From NCBI GenBank assembly GCA_009760855.2, contig WPIO01000037.1, forward strand, positions 2,003,501-2,067,500: DNA of 64,000 nucleotides. The letters run 5' to 3'. The DNA comes from Cristatella mucedo. Taxonomy: Eukaryota; Bryozoa; Phylactolaemata; Cristatellidae. Position 1 is the first letter of the stretch; the number at the start of each line of letters is the position of its first letter. The notes under the pieces are model-generated. The model did not search any database. It was not told the DNA's origin and worked only from the letters and a program-made list of their open reading frames with translations. The position numbers were made by a program, and so were the translations under genes. Positions 1 through 11,900 of this stretch are shown here, one piece after another.

Positions 1-78
1 GCAGTGGCGTCTTTCGCGCGATCGTTGCACGTGGTGTAGGCAGCGACAGACAGTTCGCTGCTCTGCATTTTTTCGCAG

Positions 79-305
79 CGAGGCTTCGTCGCCGAGACCC
101 TGGAGGGCGTCGACCGACCACAGCTTATCAAGCTCTGCTACGAGCACGTGGTCCCGAGGCCACAGCGCAAGCACAAGAACAACCGGCGCGGACGGGAGAT
201 GGCGCGGAGGCAGCAGCAGCCGCTGAACAAAAGAGTCGCGCCGCCCAGCCAAGAGGAGGCAGCCGCAGCTGCGGCCGAGCCGGGTGTCATCCCTGCAAAG
301 AAGCG
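79..305 (+). CDS. ashwin internal exon
   Basis: An acceptor (pyrimidine run then CGCAG) ends at 78 and a strong donor GTGAGC starts at 306. The exon opens in phase 0 and ends with two bases of an Arg codon. Reading straight through would hit a TGA that overlaps the donor, so the apparent stop is intronic. It encodes the conserved block VVPRPQR plus a Lys/Arg-rich stretch (KHKNNRRGREMARR) that may serve nuclear localisation. Confidence 0.8.
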
Positions 306-3300
306 GTGAGCGAGCTCGGTTGCGTCGTCGGCTGATGCACAGCATTGTTGCCTGCACGGTTCGAGCGACCGCGGCTACAGCAGGCCTTTGAAGTCGGAGT
401 CGTGCAAGCGAGAGCCACCTTTTACCAGACGGCAGAGCTGCCGTGCGTTGCCGAGGCACAGCTAGCGGCGCATGGCGGCCGGCGCGCGTCGCTGACCGGC
501 CAGTATGCACTGACCGGTCATCTCCTGCGAGTAATTGTCAGGCCGTGCTCAGCAGCCAGCACTGACATTCTCCATCCTGATCTGTGCCAGCTGCTCGAGA
601 GCGCTCCGCCCATCTCTCGAGCGCTCCGCCCATCTCGCGAGATCTCCTACTCGACCCAGGAGCGTCCCCCCACCCCGCCCAGTTGACATCGACTCGTGAG
701 ACGTGGCCACCCTGCCCTACCTACCTACAGATCAACTTTTGGCCAGTTTGAGCATACGTGTTTATTAGTATTGACAAGTGGTGCTTGTTGCATTAAATTT
801 AGTAATAACAGTAGTAATCAGATTTGTGCTTGTCGCCCTAGGGAAACTAGATCTCCTTCTAGGCACGGTAGGTACGCTGGAAAGGAAGCAGCACGTCATT
901 GGTTCACTCTAGTGGTTACTCCCTCTTTGGGCGGTCATTTGACCAAGCAAGGTGTCACCGTTGGAAAGGGTTTTGGAGTGCCCATGCACGTTGTGGTAAA
1001 AAGGATTGTGCCAAGGAGGGGACCAAACTTTAATCGTTCCCAGGGTAGTGACAGTCAGGGGGAGCTGAAAGGGCATTCGGGTGGCCAGTTACCTACCCCC
1101 AGCATGCATCTTCCGGTTTTTTTTAGGGGCAGACCAGGGCTCTGGCTGACCGCCCGTCGGAACGACTAACCTCTTATGGGTAGAAAAGTGCAGAGCATGA
1201 GGGCGAACCTGCTGAACGAAAGTGCTGAGCACGAGGACGATGTAGCTCACTATGGCTATTGTGCAGGTTTGAGGTTTTGTCAACCGATGTTTCAGGGCTG
1301 GCATTCAAAGGAATGCAACGTGTAACCCAGTGCTGCACAGCCTATCTGTAGGCCTGCTTTGAGCATTATCGGTAGGCTTACTTTGAGCCATTGCAGGAGG
1401 AGCCACGTCTCCGCGATCGCCTGAGATGCATTTAGGTTGTCCTCCGGAGCTGGGGCCCTAGTCAGGCAACTCGTCACAGCCTGCGCTGCCAGACACCGGC
1501 TGCACACCATCGTGCGCTGCAAGATGGCAGTTCACCTGCTGATTTGACTTTTTATCCAGTGTGAATGTGAGCATGCATGCGTGTGCGCGGCTATCCCTTA
1601 GGGTGTGGCCTGCAGCCAATCAGTGTTTGGGGGCTCTGCAACGAGTTGTTTACTGGATGACACTGCATTTAATTGTCTGCTGTGGTGCTTGCCATCCTAC
1701 CGAACCTGTGTGTAGCATCCAGAGGACCCTGTGAGCGCAGCAATCGAAACTAGCTCGTCCGCTGCCAGACCAAACAGCGTGTAGCTAGGAGTCACGTGCA
1801 GGGTACTCTTCTGCTTCTCTTGGGCAGATCAATGCTGCAGTCTTCACGATTCCTTCGTTGCTATGACTACTAATAATAACAGACACCACGCTTGTCTCGC
1901 CCCCTCCTGCTATGCCCACCCACCATAGGCAGTGCCAGCCACACCCCGCCTATGCTGATCTGCTTCTGTAGTTCTGCCTCGGTTGTCGAAATCATATCTC
2001 GTAGCCTACTGCGGCCATTCCCTGTGGTCATTGAAATATTTAGCTTGACTTGCCGTAGATTTTCGACCTGTTATCATGTATCAATCACCAAGTCCTTCTT
2101 AAGCGCCTCTCATCTCGCCTTGGCATCACTGGCACTGCATTGCAATGGTTCAGGTCCTATCTCAGTGGGACACTCCTGAGTATTGATGAGAATGGACAAA
2201 GATCATTAGAGGAACCTCTGAAATATGGGGTACATCAGGACTCCGTGCAAGGTCTGTTTCTTTTCACGGTTTATACTCTCCTTCTTGCCGATGTGATCGC
2301 CAAGCACAATCTAAGCTTTCACTTCTATGCAGATGACACTCAGTTGTACCTTAGCCTTTATCCCTCCCAGCCCTCCAGTACGTCGAACTCTTTCAACTGC
2401 CTTGCTGCATGTATTGATGACATCCGCACATGGATGGAAGCAAATTTTCTTAAATTGAATGTTGATGAAAATACTTACTAGTTATGGGCAACCAAATATG
2501 ATTCGGAAATTAAAAAGGCTGACACCCAAATCGGCTCTGCCAGCACATCTGTTGAATTTGCACGAAATCGAAGTGTCGTGTTCCAAAGCGACCTCTCGTT
2601 AGACGACCACATCAGCTCCACAATCAAGTCTGCCTACTTTCAGCTTCATAACATTGCTAAAATTCGGGCTTGTTTAGACAGGGATACCACATCCAAGTTG
2701 GTCCATGCATTTGTGACATCCCGTCTTGACTTCTGTAACTCACTGCTTGCTGGTCTATCGGCATGTCGTGCAATCATGCGATTACAGCTGGTGCAAAACT
2801 CCGCAGATAGGCTTGTCTGTCGCGAGCATTGCAGTTGCCACAGCACACCACTTCTCGCCGACATGCATTAGCTACCTTTTCAAGCAACGGATTGACTTCA
2901 AGGTTTTGTCGTTCACTTTCAGATCCCTTCATTCTTCGGCTCCAGCCTGCCTATCAGACCTGCTCCCCCACCAGGCTAAGTAACCAACATACCACCTGCT
3001 TTTCGGAATCCAATAGTTTACCAGTACCTCGTACAAACCTCAAATCCTTTGGAGACCGTGCATTTAGTTCGTTTGCTCCCTAAGCCTGGAACTCACTCCC
3101 GACTTGCGTCACGACATCCCCTGACTTGACCACATTTAAAAAGAAACTAAAAACGCGCCTATTTATCACAGCATTTATTGGGTCCCTGTGATTCGTCCTT
3201 TATGTGCTTATGCGTGCTGACATTGTGCATGCTGTCACTAACCATACTTGCATGCTGACTCTGTGCATATCACCCCTAACCATGTTATTGTTGTTGTTTA

Positions 3301-4021
3301 TCAAGCACGATACCACTCACCACTCGGATCGGGTTTTCTTTGCAGCAAATGTAAAGCACTTAGAGAGAGATTGAGTTCTCTCAGGGCGCTTTATCAAGTG
3401 CTTTATTGTTATTATTATTATTATTATTATTATACAAACGAGGCTGTTAAATCAGCTAGTATTTGGACCTTATTGGAAAGCATCGTCGTCGTTGCACCAT
3501 ATAACGCCATTCAACAGTCCCAGCGCCTCCTCCCCCCCCCCAGTCGCTCGCCCCTCCGGTTTGTCACCGAGTCGCTGCCACACTTGCTACGATGTTGCTA
3601 CCATTGCAGCTGCGTCGGCAGCGGAGGCGGCAGCAAGTCGCCGAGGCTAATCGGAGCCGTCACCGAGTTGATGGCTAGCCACAGCATACACGGCCCGCTG
3701 GCTGCCAACAAGCTGCTTGGGCAGCCGCCGGCTGTGGACTTCACCAGGAAGACGATAAAGCTGGGCGGTGACAGCGCTGGCAGGCCTCCGCCCGAGAGAT
3801 CGTCCTCCTCTGCCTCTGCAGTGACGAGTCAAGCTGGGATGCCAGGCAGCAGCAGCAGTTCTATGCAGGTCCCTGCAGCAGCAGCAGCAGCTGCTGCTGC
3901 CCAAAGCTCGCTGCAGCAGCAGCCCGGTCAGCGAGAGCCGGCTGCCGCAGTCCCCGCACCTGCTGCTGCTGCTGCGTCTACTAAGGGCAGCTTCAAGAGG
4001 ATGGCAGTGACGTGGCCTTGA
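79..4021 (+). CDS. Ashwin (C2orf49) homologue, 3' part of gene, two exons
   Basis: Seen: an exon at 79-305 and a terminal exon at 3610-4021 join in frame (227+412 bp = 213 codons including stop, 212 aa visible). The first exon encodes LIKLCYEHVVPRPQR followed by a basic stretch, and the protein ends KRMAVTWP. Vertebrate ashwin has the same layout: a LYVQHxIPLPQR block near the N terminus, a low-complexity Ser/Pro/Ala-rich middle and a terminal VTWP motif. Known for the family: ashwin is a nuclear protein associated with the RTCB tRNA-ligase complex and was linked to embryonic patterning in Xenopus. Here the middle is rich in Ala, Gln and Ser. The N-terminal exon(s), roughly 50-60 residues, lie left of the window. 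The 3.3-kb intron holds a LINE. Confidence rests on two motifs in the right order, correct splice phase and similar length (about 232 aa in human). Confidence 0.82.
306..2069 (+). other. intron sequence of ashwin, no gene seen
   Basis: First half of the ashwin intron. No coding signal beyond chance frames. A degenerate minus-strand end of the LINE-A family is recognisable at about 840-895 (the 'ctagatct...ttctaggcac' block and 'ggaaaggaagca'). Confidence 0.5.
2070..3432 (+). mobile_element. LINE-A (CR1/L2-like), 5'-truncated, in ashwin intron
   Basis: Starts within the reverse transcriptase at a decayed DTIDHKVLL motif. It continues through the [19 protein letters not shown] and [15 protein letters not shown] blocks and the C-terminal [12 protein letters not shown] and PLLAD segments, all broken by frameshifts and stops. 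The 3' end carries the family hairpin (3356-3397) and a TTA repeat tail (3410-3432). It is followed by a 3' SINE-1 fragment (3433-3470). Sense orientation within the host gene. Confidence 0.85.
3610..4021 (+). CDS. ashwin terminal exon
   Basis: It begins after CCATTGCAG and one base completes the split Arg codon. It runs to TGA at 4019-4021, directly after the diagnostic VTWP ending. It contains AVDFTRKTIKLGG, likely equivalent to the vertebrate IVFDG...IKVKK block, and long Ala/Gln/Ser runs. A second acceptor ending at 3543, after a C-rich tract, is also in frame and would add 22 residues. I cannot tell from sequence which is used. Confidence 0.75.
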
Positions 4022-4957
4022 AAGCGATGGCCACCTGCTACCAGGCTTGAAAGAGCCGAATGAAGCCAGCTCGACACGCACCAGTCCGACTAGGGTCGTA
4101 CGAGAACGTCGACCGCCTCGATTCGCCTCTCTTGTCTACAGCGGTCAAGGGCAAGCACATGCCGGGGAATTGCTGTTAATGCTGGTGCTTCTGTCACGTG
4201 GCTCGCACCGAACTCGTTCCCATTGCAGCGAGGTGGCTGCCTGCCTGCCCGAGTGCACTCCCTCGGTGACCTGGTGCAGACTAGCAGTGCTAGCTGCAGC
4301 GAGAGTTTGGCAGCTGGCCAGCTTTTGCTGCTCCGTGCTACTGAAGCCGTGCTCCGGCCTGCAGACGTGCGCTAGATGATGAATCTCGGCAACTAGCTCG
4401 TTCGGTCTGCCTGTGCCCACGTGCAGACATGCGAGCAGCCACCACTTGTCAAGTCACGTGGTCTCGCCCTGGGCCTGCCCACCCACGAAGCAGCCTCTGC
4501 CACACACCCCAGCGTTCTGCCGAAGCCGCTCGGCGTCGGGTCTTGGCTGGCAGTGTGAGTTAAACGTTATGACCAATAAATTGCTGAGCCACCAGCACTA
4601 GGCTGGTTGCAGCAGGTTGCGACCTGCGGTGACGCATGCATGCGCTGGCTGCCCCAAGTCGCAAGCAGAGAACAAAGGCAGTATGCGTTGCGATCGAACG
4701 GAATGCTGTTGAGCAAGGGGCCTTTATCGGCGGCCTCTGTCGGCGAAACTGCGGGCCACTCGGCGGTCATTGCAGGGACATGAGTGCAGCTCGTCGGCGC
4801 CGTGCACAAGGTTTCCGGCTAGCCAAGCACTAGGAGCCCACTCTTCAGTAACCGTGGTGGGTGAAGGGTAGCCCGACTGACTGACAGCGCCACACTGACG
4901 GTAGCTTGACGGGGGTGGTGCCAGTGCAGTTAAAACTTGTAATCCAATAAATAAATC
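4022..4957 (+). other. ashwin 3' UTR and downstream flank
   Basis: No further coding sequence is evident. AATAAA sites at 4574-4579 and about 4945-4954 are plausible polyadenylation signals for ashwin. Confidence 0.45.
4574..4579 (+). terminator. candidate polyadenylation signal AATAAA (ashwin)
   Basis: First AATAAA on the sense strand, 553 bp after the ashwin stop codon. A second cluster (AATAAATAAAT) lies at about 4945. Confidence 0.4.
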
Positions 4958-5126
4958 CTAGCTGATTAAACAGCCTCTTCTTCTATAGCGACAGAAGAGC
5001 CTTTACGGCTATCACTACCGCTTGCAGTGGCGATAGAGGATCGCCCACCGCAGGAATCGAACCCACGACCTCGGGACCGAGGTCGTGAAAGCAACCGCCT
5101 TACCTAGTGTGCCATCACGGCTCAAC
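4958..5126 (-). mobile_element. SINE-1, tRNA-derived, near full length
   Basis: On the minus strand it reads GAGCCGTGATGGCACACTAGG (A box region), then a near-palindromic ACGACCTCGG/CCGAGGTCGT, then GGTTCGATTCC (B box). A body with AGCCGTAAAGGCT follows, and it ends ...CAGCCTCTT/AATCAGCTAG. The same unit recurs at least nine times in the window. Confidence 0.8.
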
Positions 5127-5761
5127 AATATAACTTCCATCCTGAGCACGAAGCAGACACGAACGCACACAGGCTGCTTGCAGCAAGCCGGCGCTGCAAC
5201 CGGCGACGGTTGGCTGGCTGCATGGCCGAAGCAGTGGCTAGGACATAATATATATATATATATTTATATATAGTGGCTAGGACATAATATTTGAGCATCG
5301 AATGAATAAATAGCTATGGCAAAAGCAGGAGCTGCCGCCAAGCGGCCTGGCAGCCGAGTGGGCTCAGTTCCAGTCCTGCTCGATAGTCAGTATCAACCAA
5401 TGTTTCACTGCCGGTGCGCTGCTGCACTGTGGGTGCTAGAGACACTGTGCACACGATACATGTGCACAGACAGCACTGTTGCAGCAGGGGGGGTCCGTGC
5501 GGACGTCTAGCATTGCCTTGATTGCATGAGCGTCCTCCTCGAGCCGTTTCCGGTAGCTCGCGCTCTCCCCCTCCCCCCCCGAGAGAGCGAGCTCTGGCCA
5601 CGGCACCAGCGGCAGAGAGACGTCGGCAGCGAAGGCCTGGCTTTTGCGTCTGTCCATGACAGGCCAGCGACAGCCGAGACACAACGAAGGCGCTCTCTCG
5701 AGCAGGGGCACTTGGGCCTGGCAGCACGGACCGGAAGCGTGCGACCACACAGCCGTCGCGG

Positions 5762-5956
5762 TCAGGTGACGACGACGGAAGTGGCGGCGAGAGCTCGGCG
5801 AAGATCGCCGGCTAGCTGCATGTCCGGTGCCCCGGGCTGGCACGTGGCGTCGATTCGCCGCAGCGCTGTCACAAGCTCGCTACTCTTGTGCTGACTGCTG
5901 GCGTAGTCCGTGTTGCGGACGACGAGGAGCATTAGGGACAGCGCGGACAGTCGCTT
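5762..5956 (-). CDS. NCKIPSD: SPIN90 terminal exon
   Basis: Acceptor TCTGTTGCAG. 64 codons plus TGA: KRLSALSLMLLVVRNTDY...AATSVVVT. Vertebrate SPIN90 also ends about 65-75 residues after GDK. No clear AATAAA was found downstream on this strand. A TATAAA variant lies in the AT repeat at about 5250-5270. Confidence 0.88.
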   Translation of the reverse strand, partial: KRLSALSLMLLVVRNTDYASSQHKSSELVTALRRIDATCQPGAPDMQLAGDLRRALAATSVVVT

Positions 5957-8900
5957 CTGCAACAGACGAGCAAAACGGTTCCACAGGCTGGGACTGGCCG
6001 CAGATAGACACGGGTGAGTTCTGGTGCCCCCGACCGAGTCCCGACCGAGCGAGATAAGCAGCCAGGCAGCAGCAGCACTGCAGAACGCTCAGCGCTCACG
6101 CTGGATGCGGCGAGCCCAGCAGAGTGAGCTGCTCGTCGGCGCATTGTCGCGGCACATCGTCGGCCATTGGTCGTCACGCGCCGGTGGTGGCGCCGAGACG
6201 AACGATGGCAAGGGGCATCGAATACCTTGTCGCCGTGCGGCAGGTCGTGGATCTGACGGACCAGGACGTCGATGAGAACGTTCGTGTCGTTGGTGTAGAA
6301 CAGGCCGGCTGTCTCCTCCTTGCTAAACAGATCCAGCAGAAACTTGGCGGTAGCAGATCCCAGCGCCACAGTGCGGCCCGTCTCCCCGACGCTGACGGTG
6401 TCGTCTAAAGATAAATTGACTGTGGAAATCGTGGGCAGTTTGTCCGCTTTCGGCCGCTCGAGCAGGCGAGCCCCGGCGGGGTGAGGAGCAATGGCACTGC
6501 GTGAGACGTGCGTACCGTCTCGGTTGAAAAGTATCAGTATCTTCTCGGTCAAATTGGTCGACTCGGATCGCTTCATCAAGACACTAATCACGATGTCATT
6601 GTCATCGATGTTCACATGCAGATTGAACGCAAGTAGGAGAAACATGAACACGTCGGACAGCTGTTCGTCCCCACCTTCTATTCCTTCGAGAAGGAACTCC
6701 ACAAATGTCCTGTTCAATACCTCTGTGCAAATATAGCACTGTGGCCTTACTGGGTAACAGACGTGACAGAGCACACAAAGAACTGTGGCTTGAGCGCTGG
6801 CTAGTATGCAGCTGTTATCCTCTAACCAGCCGTTGATAAGCTGTCGCCGAGAAGCAGAGGCAGGACGAGCAGACAGGCAAGGGCAAGGTTTAAAGCGCGT
6901 GCAACAGAGACCGGCTGTACGAGGCTCTACGAGCGTCGGCCGACTGTAGGGCGTTGAAGCCCTGCTGGTGTTTGCGTGCATCGTCGCGTGCATTTAAACT
7001 GCAAGGACAAGTCACAAGGACCCACTAAATCCTGTGAGAAGCAGGTATGTTTTAGCTTATTTTTAAGTGCAGTCACGTAAAGGGGTGTCGTGACGTCAGT
7101 CGGATGCGAGTTCCAGGCTTTGGGAGCATACGAACTGAAGGCACGGTCTCCCGGAGGATTTGAGGTTGGTTTCGGGCACGGCTAAGCGATCTGAGTCAGA
7201 AATGCACAAGGTATGATTCCTAGCCTGCTGGGGAGTGCTGATAAGTAGGCCGGTGCAATGGAACGAGGGGACCCAAACATGAGTGAGTGACAGAACCTTG
7301 AAGTCGACACACTGCTCGACTGGGAGCCAGTGCAGGTCGGCGAGAAGTGGTGAGATGTGGCAACTTTGACGCTCACGACAGACAAGCCTAGCTGCAGAGT
7401 TTTTCACCAGCTGCAAGCGCCTGATAACACAGGCCGGTAGACCAGGCAGATGGGTAGCAGAAGTCGAGACAGGATGTCACAAAATGCAAGTGGGCCCATT
7501 AGGATGTAGCTTCCCCGTCTAAGCAGCCCCGAATTTTTAGCATAAATAAAAAACATAGATAAATATATACATATATATAAATAAATAAAATAAATACATG
7601 CACAACAGCACTTGCGCCAAAACGTAAAAAGGGTCCAGGAATGGGCAACGTGCGCTTTAGAAAACACATGGCTGCGGTCATGCTTGACCGACCGCCGCCA
7701 AGCGGGCATCTTACCGAAGTGAGTTCGCGGCAGCTCACCGGGAGCAGCCAGTAGCTGAGTGAGCAGAACAGCGGCATCGAGAGCCAGCGACTCGTCTGCA
7801 AGCGAAGCCCGGAGTGGTCACGTGTGCCCTGCGGTGCTCGGCAGGTGGCGCAGCAGTCGCACAGCTGCTGCCCGATGCGCGGCGCAAGTGCTGAGCTGCC
7901 GCACGACGCAGGCACGCCTACCCGTCCGGTTCCGAACGTCGCCGGCAAGCGCGGTAGGCAGCACGGTGGACAGCAGCGTGGCCCCCAGCGCGCCGCGGTC
8001 GCCGAGCTCTGCGCCGGCCGTGCAGACGCGCAGCAGCAGACGCTTCAGATCCGCCCTCGTTTCCATCTGATAGTAGAGGACCAGGTCCTCCAAGTATCTC
8101 GCATCGGACTGCATCAGGACTCGGACGCAGAGCGCCGGGTCGGCGCCGGTCTGCAACAGAAGTGAGCGAGCAGCTGTCACGACACGAGCTTGCAATCCGT
8201 GCTAGGCAGAGACGGAGAGAACTTAGCTTTCGGCTTTTTACTAATGGAATATAATAATAAACAGGGGCAGGCATCCTCTCCTAGCACGAAGATGTGCGGC
8301 ACCCTGTCCAGACAAGTTTAGCCACGCCCACTGAATCACAGTTTCCTACGAATATTTGTAGAAATGAACGTGAAATGGGCCCTTGAAAAAATGCTAATAA
8401 TAAACTATCTTCATCAATGCAAAACCCAAAGTGAACCTGCATTGAGCGCTGCCACCAAGAAGATAGGAAAATTAGGCAGTTTAGCCCTATAAGACATACA
8501 GTGTCAAGGAAATCAGCAATCTTCAGGATCAATTGTGTGTGGAGGGAATGGAGAGATGCACACCAAGAAGATAGGAAAATTAGGCAGTTTAGCCCTATAA
8601 GACATACAGTGTCAAGGAAATCAGCAATCTTCAGGATCAATTGTGTGTGGAGGGAATGGAGAGATGCAATCATAAGTACTGGTAAGGTTTTTGAGGTTGT
8701 GTCATTTGTGAGTCGTAATGGTCCCGGAGGTAAGGTGCTCACTCTTTACGACCGAGGTCGTGGGTTCGAGTCTTGCGGTTGGCGATCCTTTATTGCCAAC
8801 TGCAAGCAGTGACGGTAGCCGTAGAGGCTCTTCTGCTGCTATACAAATGAGGCTGTTAAATCTGCTAATATTGGAAGAATCTGCTAATATTGCCAACTAC

Positions 8901-11900
8901 AGGAAGCATTCCCCTAAATTCTACTTCCTGTACACAATTCCTAGATGTGGAAATTTTTCAGAGGCTGTACTACTGATAATAAACTTGATAAAGCACCCTC
9001 AGAGAACTCGATCTCTTTCTAGGCACTTTACATTTGCTGCAAAGAAAACACGATCGAATGGTGAGTGGTACTGATTTCTGATATTGTCTAAAATTCCATT
9101 TTGATTTTGCCAATACATAAAATAATGATGATAATACATCGTGTATATAGCAGCATATGAGAACTCAGAAATAAGCAGTTGAACCTAAAGAACTACCCGC
9201 GGTGTTAAGTGTCATGCACGGTACCAAGCATGAGGCTAAAGCAAACAAGTATCATGCTTCAGGCCAGCAGGCTAAACAAACATGAAGACACTCATGGCCG
9301 CCGGACCTCTGGCAAATAACATGCAGTAAATCGTGCACAGTTACGCAAGCAAAGAACACGGGAACACTTAAACACTATCCCATGATACCCAGCCAATAAT
9401 GGGACCAAATGTATCTTATGTGCAACGCGTTTATACGATATGACAATCACTGGTCCTCAAAGCTAATGCTTTCTTAATGCAGACTAACTGCAGGTTTTAG
9501 GTCAGTTTTAGGACAAGATGGCCTTTTTTCCTGCTATTAGTCTGTGGACGTCACCGATTGCTGGGTCACTTTTATTTTAGCTATACAAATGAGTTAAAGA
9601 TTGATAACTGCACATTAAAAGGGCTAGTTAGTTTTATAAGCAGACAACATTGATTCTGGCATGCTGCCTCATTGACATAGTGCATTGAGGTTAAGTCTGC
9701 AAAGCCGATCTCTGCGTAAGGCTGCCTCACGGATCGAGAACGACATGCTCTTACATTCCCAGTCGGAGCAAAGCTGGAATTCATTCACTTTTCACGGTAA
9801 TGTAATGTTATGTATCTCCGTCAGTAACTCCACAAAGTCATAAAGACCATGTGGGTGCTACGCAGGAGAGTTTTGTATAGCGCACTCACAGCCTAAACGG
9901 CTTTCGGTACGCATTCGGTAGCCAACAGACTTCGTCTCACGCAACAAAGAGAACGTGGGAAGCATAGCAGAGTCAGGAGAGCAGTTGAGGTAGTGAGTAG
10001 CATAGAAGTAGTAGTTCAGGACCGCTGAAAAAGATGTGCCATAGTCGGCAGTTGGAGAGTAGTTGTCGTTGCGTATGAATTGTGGAAGCGAGTTCCACAG
10101 TCTAGGACGGTACGTGCACAAATCGGTGCATGGTAAGGCTACGCTGGCCAACCCAAGTGACTTGAGGCTGATGTAACCACTGTTGCTGAGCCATTGTCTC
10201 CCTTGAGCGGCACGTACTGGAAGTACAGTGATGTCAAAGGGTTACAAACAATCCGGATTACGAACGCCAGATTTGGTGGGAAATGACCCGGGTTACGAAC
10301 CGGTTAGGGTAGCAGTTCTCAACCTGTGGGTCGCGACCCCTTTGGGGATCGAATGACCCATTCACCGGGGTCGCCAAAGACCATCGAAAAAGACGCATTT
10401 CCATATTTCCTGCACAATGATTTTATGGTTGGGGTCGCCACAACATGAGGAACTGTAATAAAGGGTCGCAGCATTAGGTAAGTTGAGGACCAATTGAGTT
10501 AAAGATTACAAACCGAACCCAATGGGCTTGTAGGAGCTTAACCAGTATTCAAGCGTAATGAAGTCTTTGAATGGATCGGCCGGCACAGATTTCCAAAAAA
10601 GCACCGGAAGGCAAAATAATTCATACGACAAGGGAGCGTTACAACGAGCCTTCGAAGGTGTTAATAAGGTGCTATTACACCGAAATGGTCAGATTTGGGT
10701 AGGGTACAACCTCCGCAGTTAGTGTAGAGCATGTCAACAATCGGTGACCGTTTCTTCCTATTTTGTAAAGCTGATTCTTTTTAGTCGGGCTTGGGAGCGA
10801 ATTAAAAAAATTTCCCATAGAACCCTATGGGAAATCACAGTCTGCGTTATGAACGACCTCGGTTGCAAACCATGTCCGGTAATGTAGTGGGCTGGTAGTA
10901 ACCTGGTATATACTTCATTCGTACAGTACCCTAGAAGAACCTAATCTCTGTCCAGGCTCTTCACCCCAGGGCTCAAGCCCACGTGACCCACGTGACCCCA
11001 TGACCTCGGTCGTCGAAGGTGAGCATGGCTCGCGCTTATCATCTTCGCTACTCTACTACCGCGAGGCTGGATGCTCGTCGCACCAGTGCGAATGCGAAAC
11101 GCTCGTAGCTGCTTCGTAGCTGCTGTTGCGCTTCGCCGCTCGAGGCGACTTAGCGCAAGCAGCGCTCTCTTTAAGTGCACGCTCTCTAAGCCGTGGGGGG
11201 CTTTTCTTGCTCGCGTCGCGGCAGCGTGCACTTAGGGGCGAGCAATAGAAGCGCACGGCACGAAGCGCGGCAGCGGCCGACGTGCGGGTCGCATCGCCCC
11301 AGCCTTGCTACCATCGAAGGCAACCGCTCAGGCTGCCATTAATGGCCGAGTGAACTGACAATGGGACAGCACGGACGACTACGGAGCCATCCTGCTGCTG
11401 CTGCTGCCGCCGCCGCTCCTCCTCCTACTCCGAGCAAGCGAAGCTGCGTGCGGAAGCTGTCATCCGCAGTCGAGCAGCGAATGTGCGAGCATTTAGGGGT
11501 GCACGCGCACTGGCCATCGCACCAACCGAGCTGATTGCATCTCAGTACCGACGCAAAGCCAGTACATTTCAGGGGTTGGCAGCTGCAGCAAACAGCAGCC
11601 AGGCAGCAGCCAGAACTTGGCCGCAGGTGAGTGTCGAGGAACTGTCTATCCACGGTGCGTAAAGGGAGCAGCAGCGAGATAGTACTAAATAAAGCTCGAC
11701 TGTGAGTCGGGAAAGCCTCCCCCACACCCAAAGACCGATGGCAGATGTCCACAAGGCTCACCAGGTTAGTCTTGCTTCAGAAATATAAACCAGCCAAAGG
11801 GCTTCGTCTGGCCAACGGCTCCTTCTCTCTGAGAGCGACATAGCATGCGAGCAGCGGCTGGCAGCACGCAACGTTGCTTTGGTGCAGCTGATGAGAGCCA

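Noticed and set aside
3248-3609. Upstream part of the 257-codon plus frame ending in VTWP
   Set aside because: It runs back through the LINE-A tail and a SINE end; only the portion after the splice acceptor belongs to ashwin.
10360-10496. Noncoding RNA gene suggested by paired GGGTCGC/GCGACCC blocks
   Set aside because: The pairing is explained by the inverted ends of the hAT MITE.
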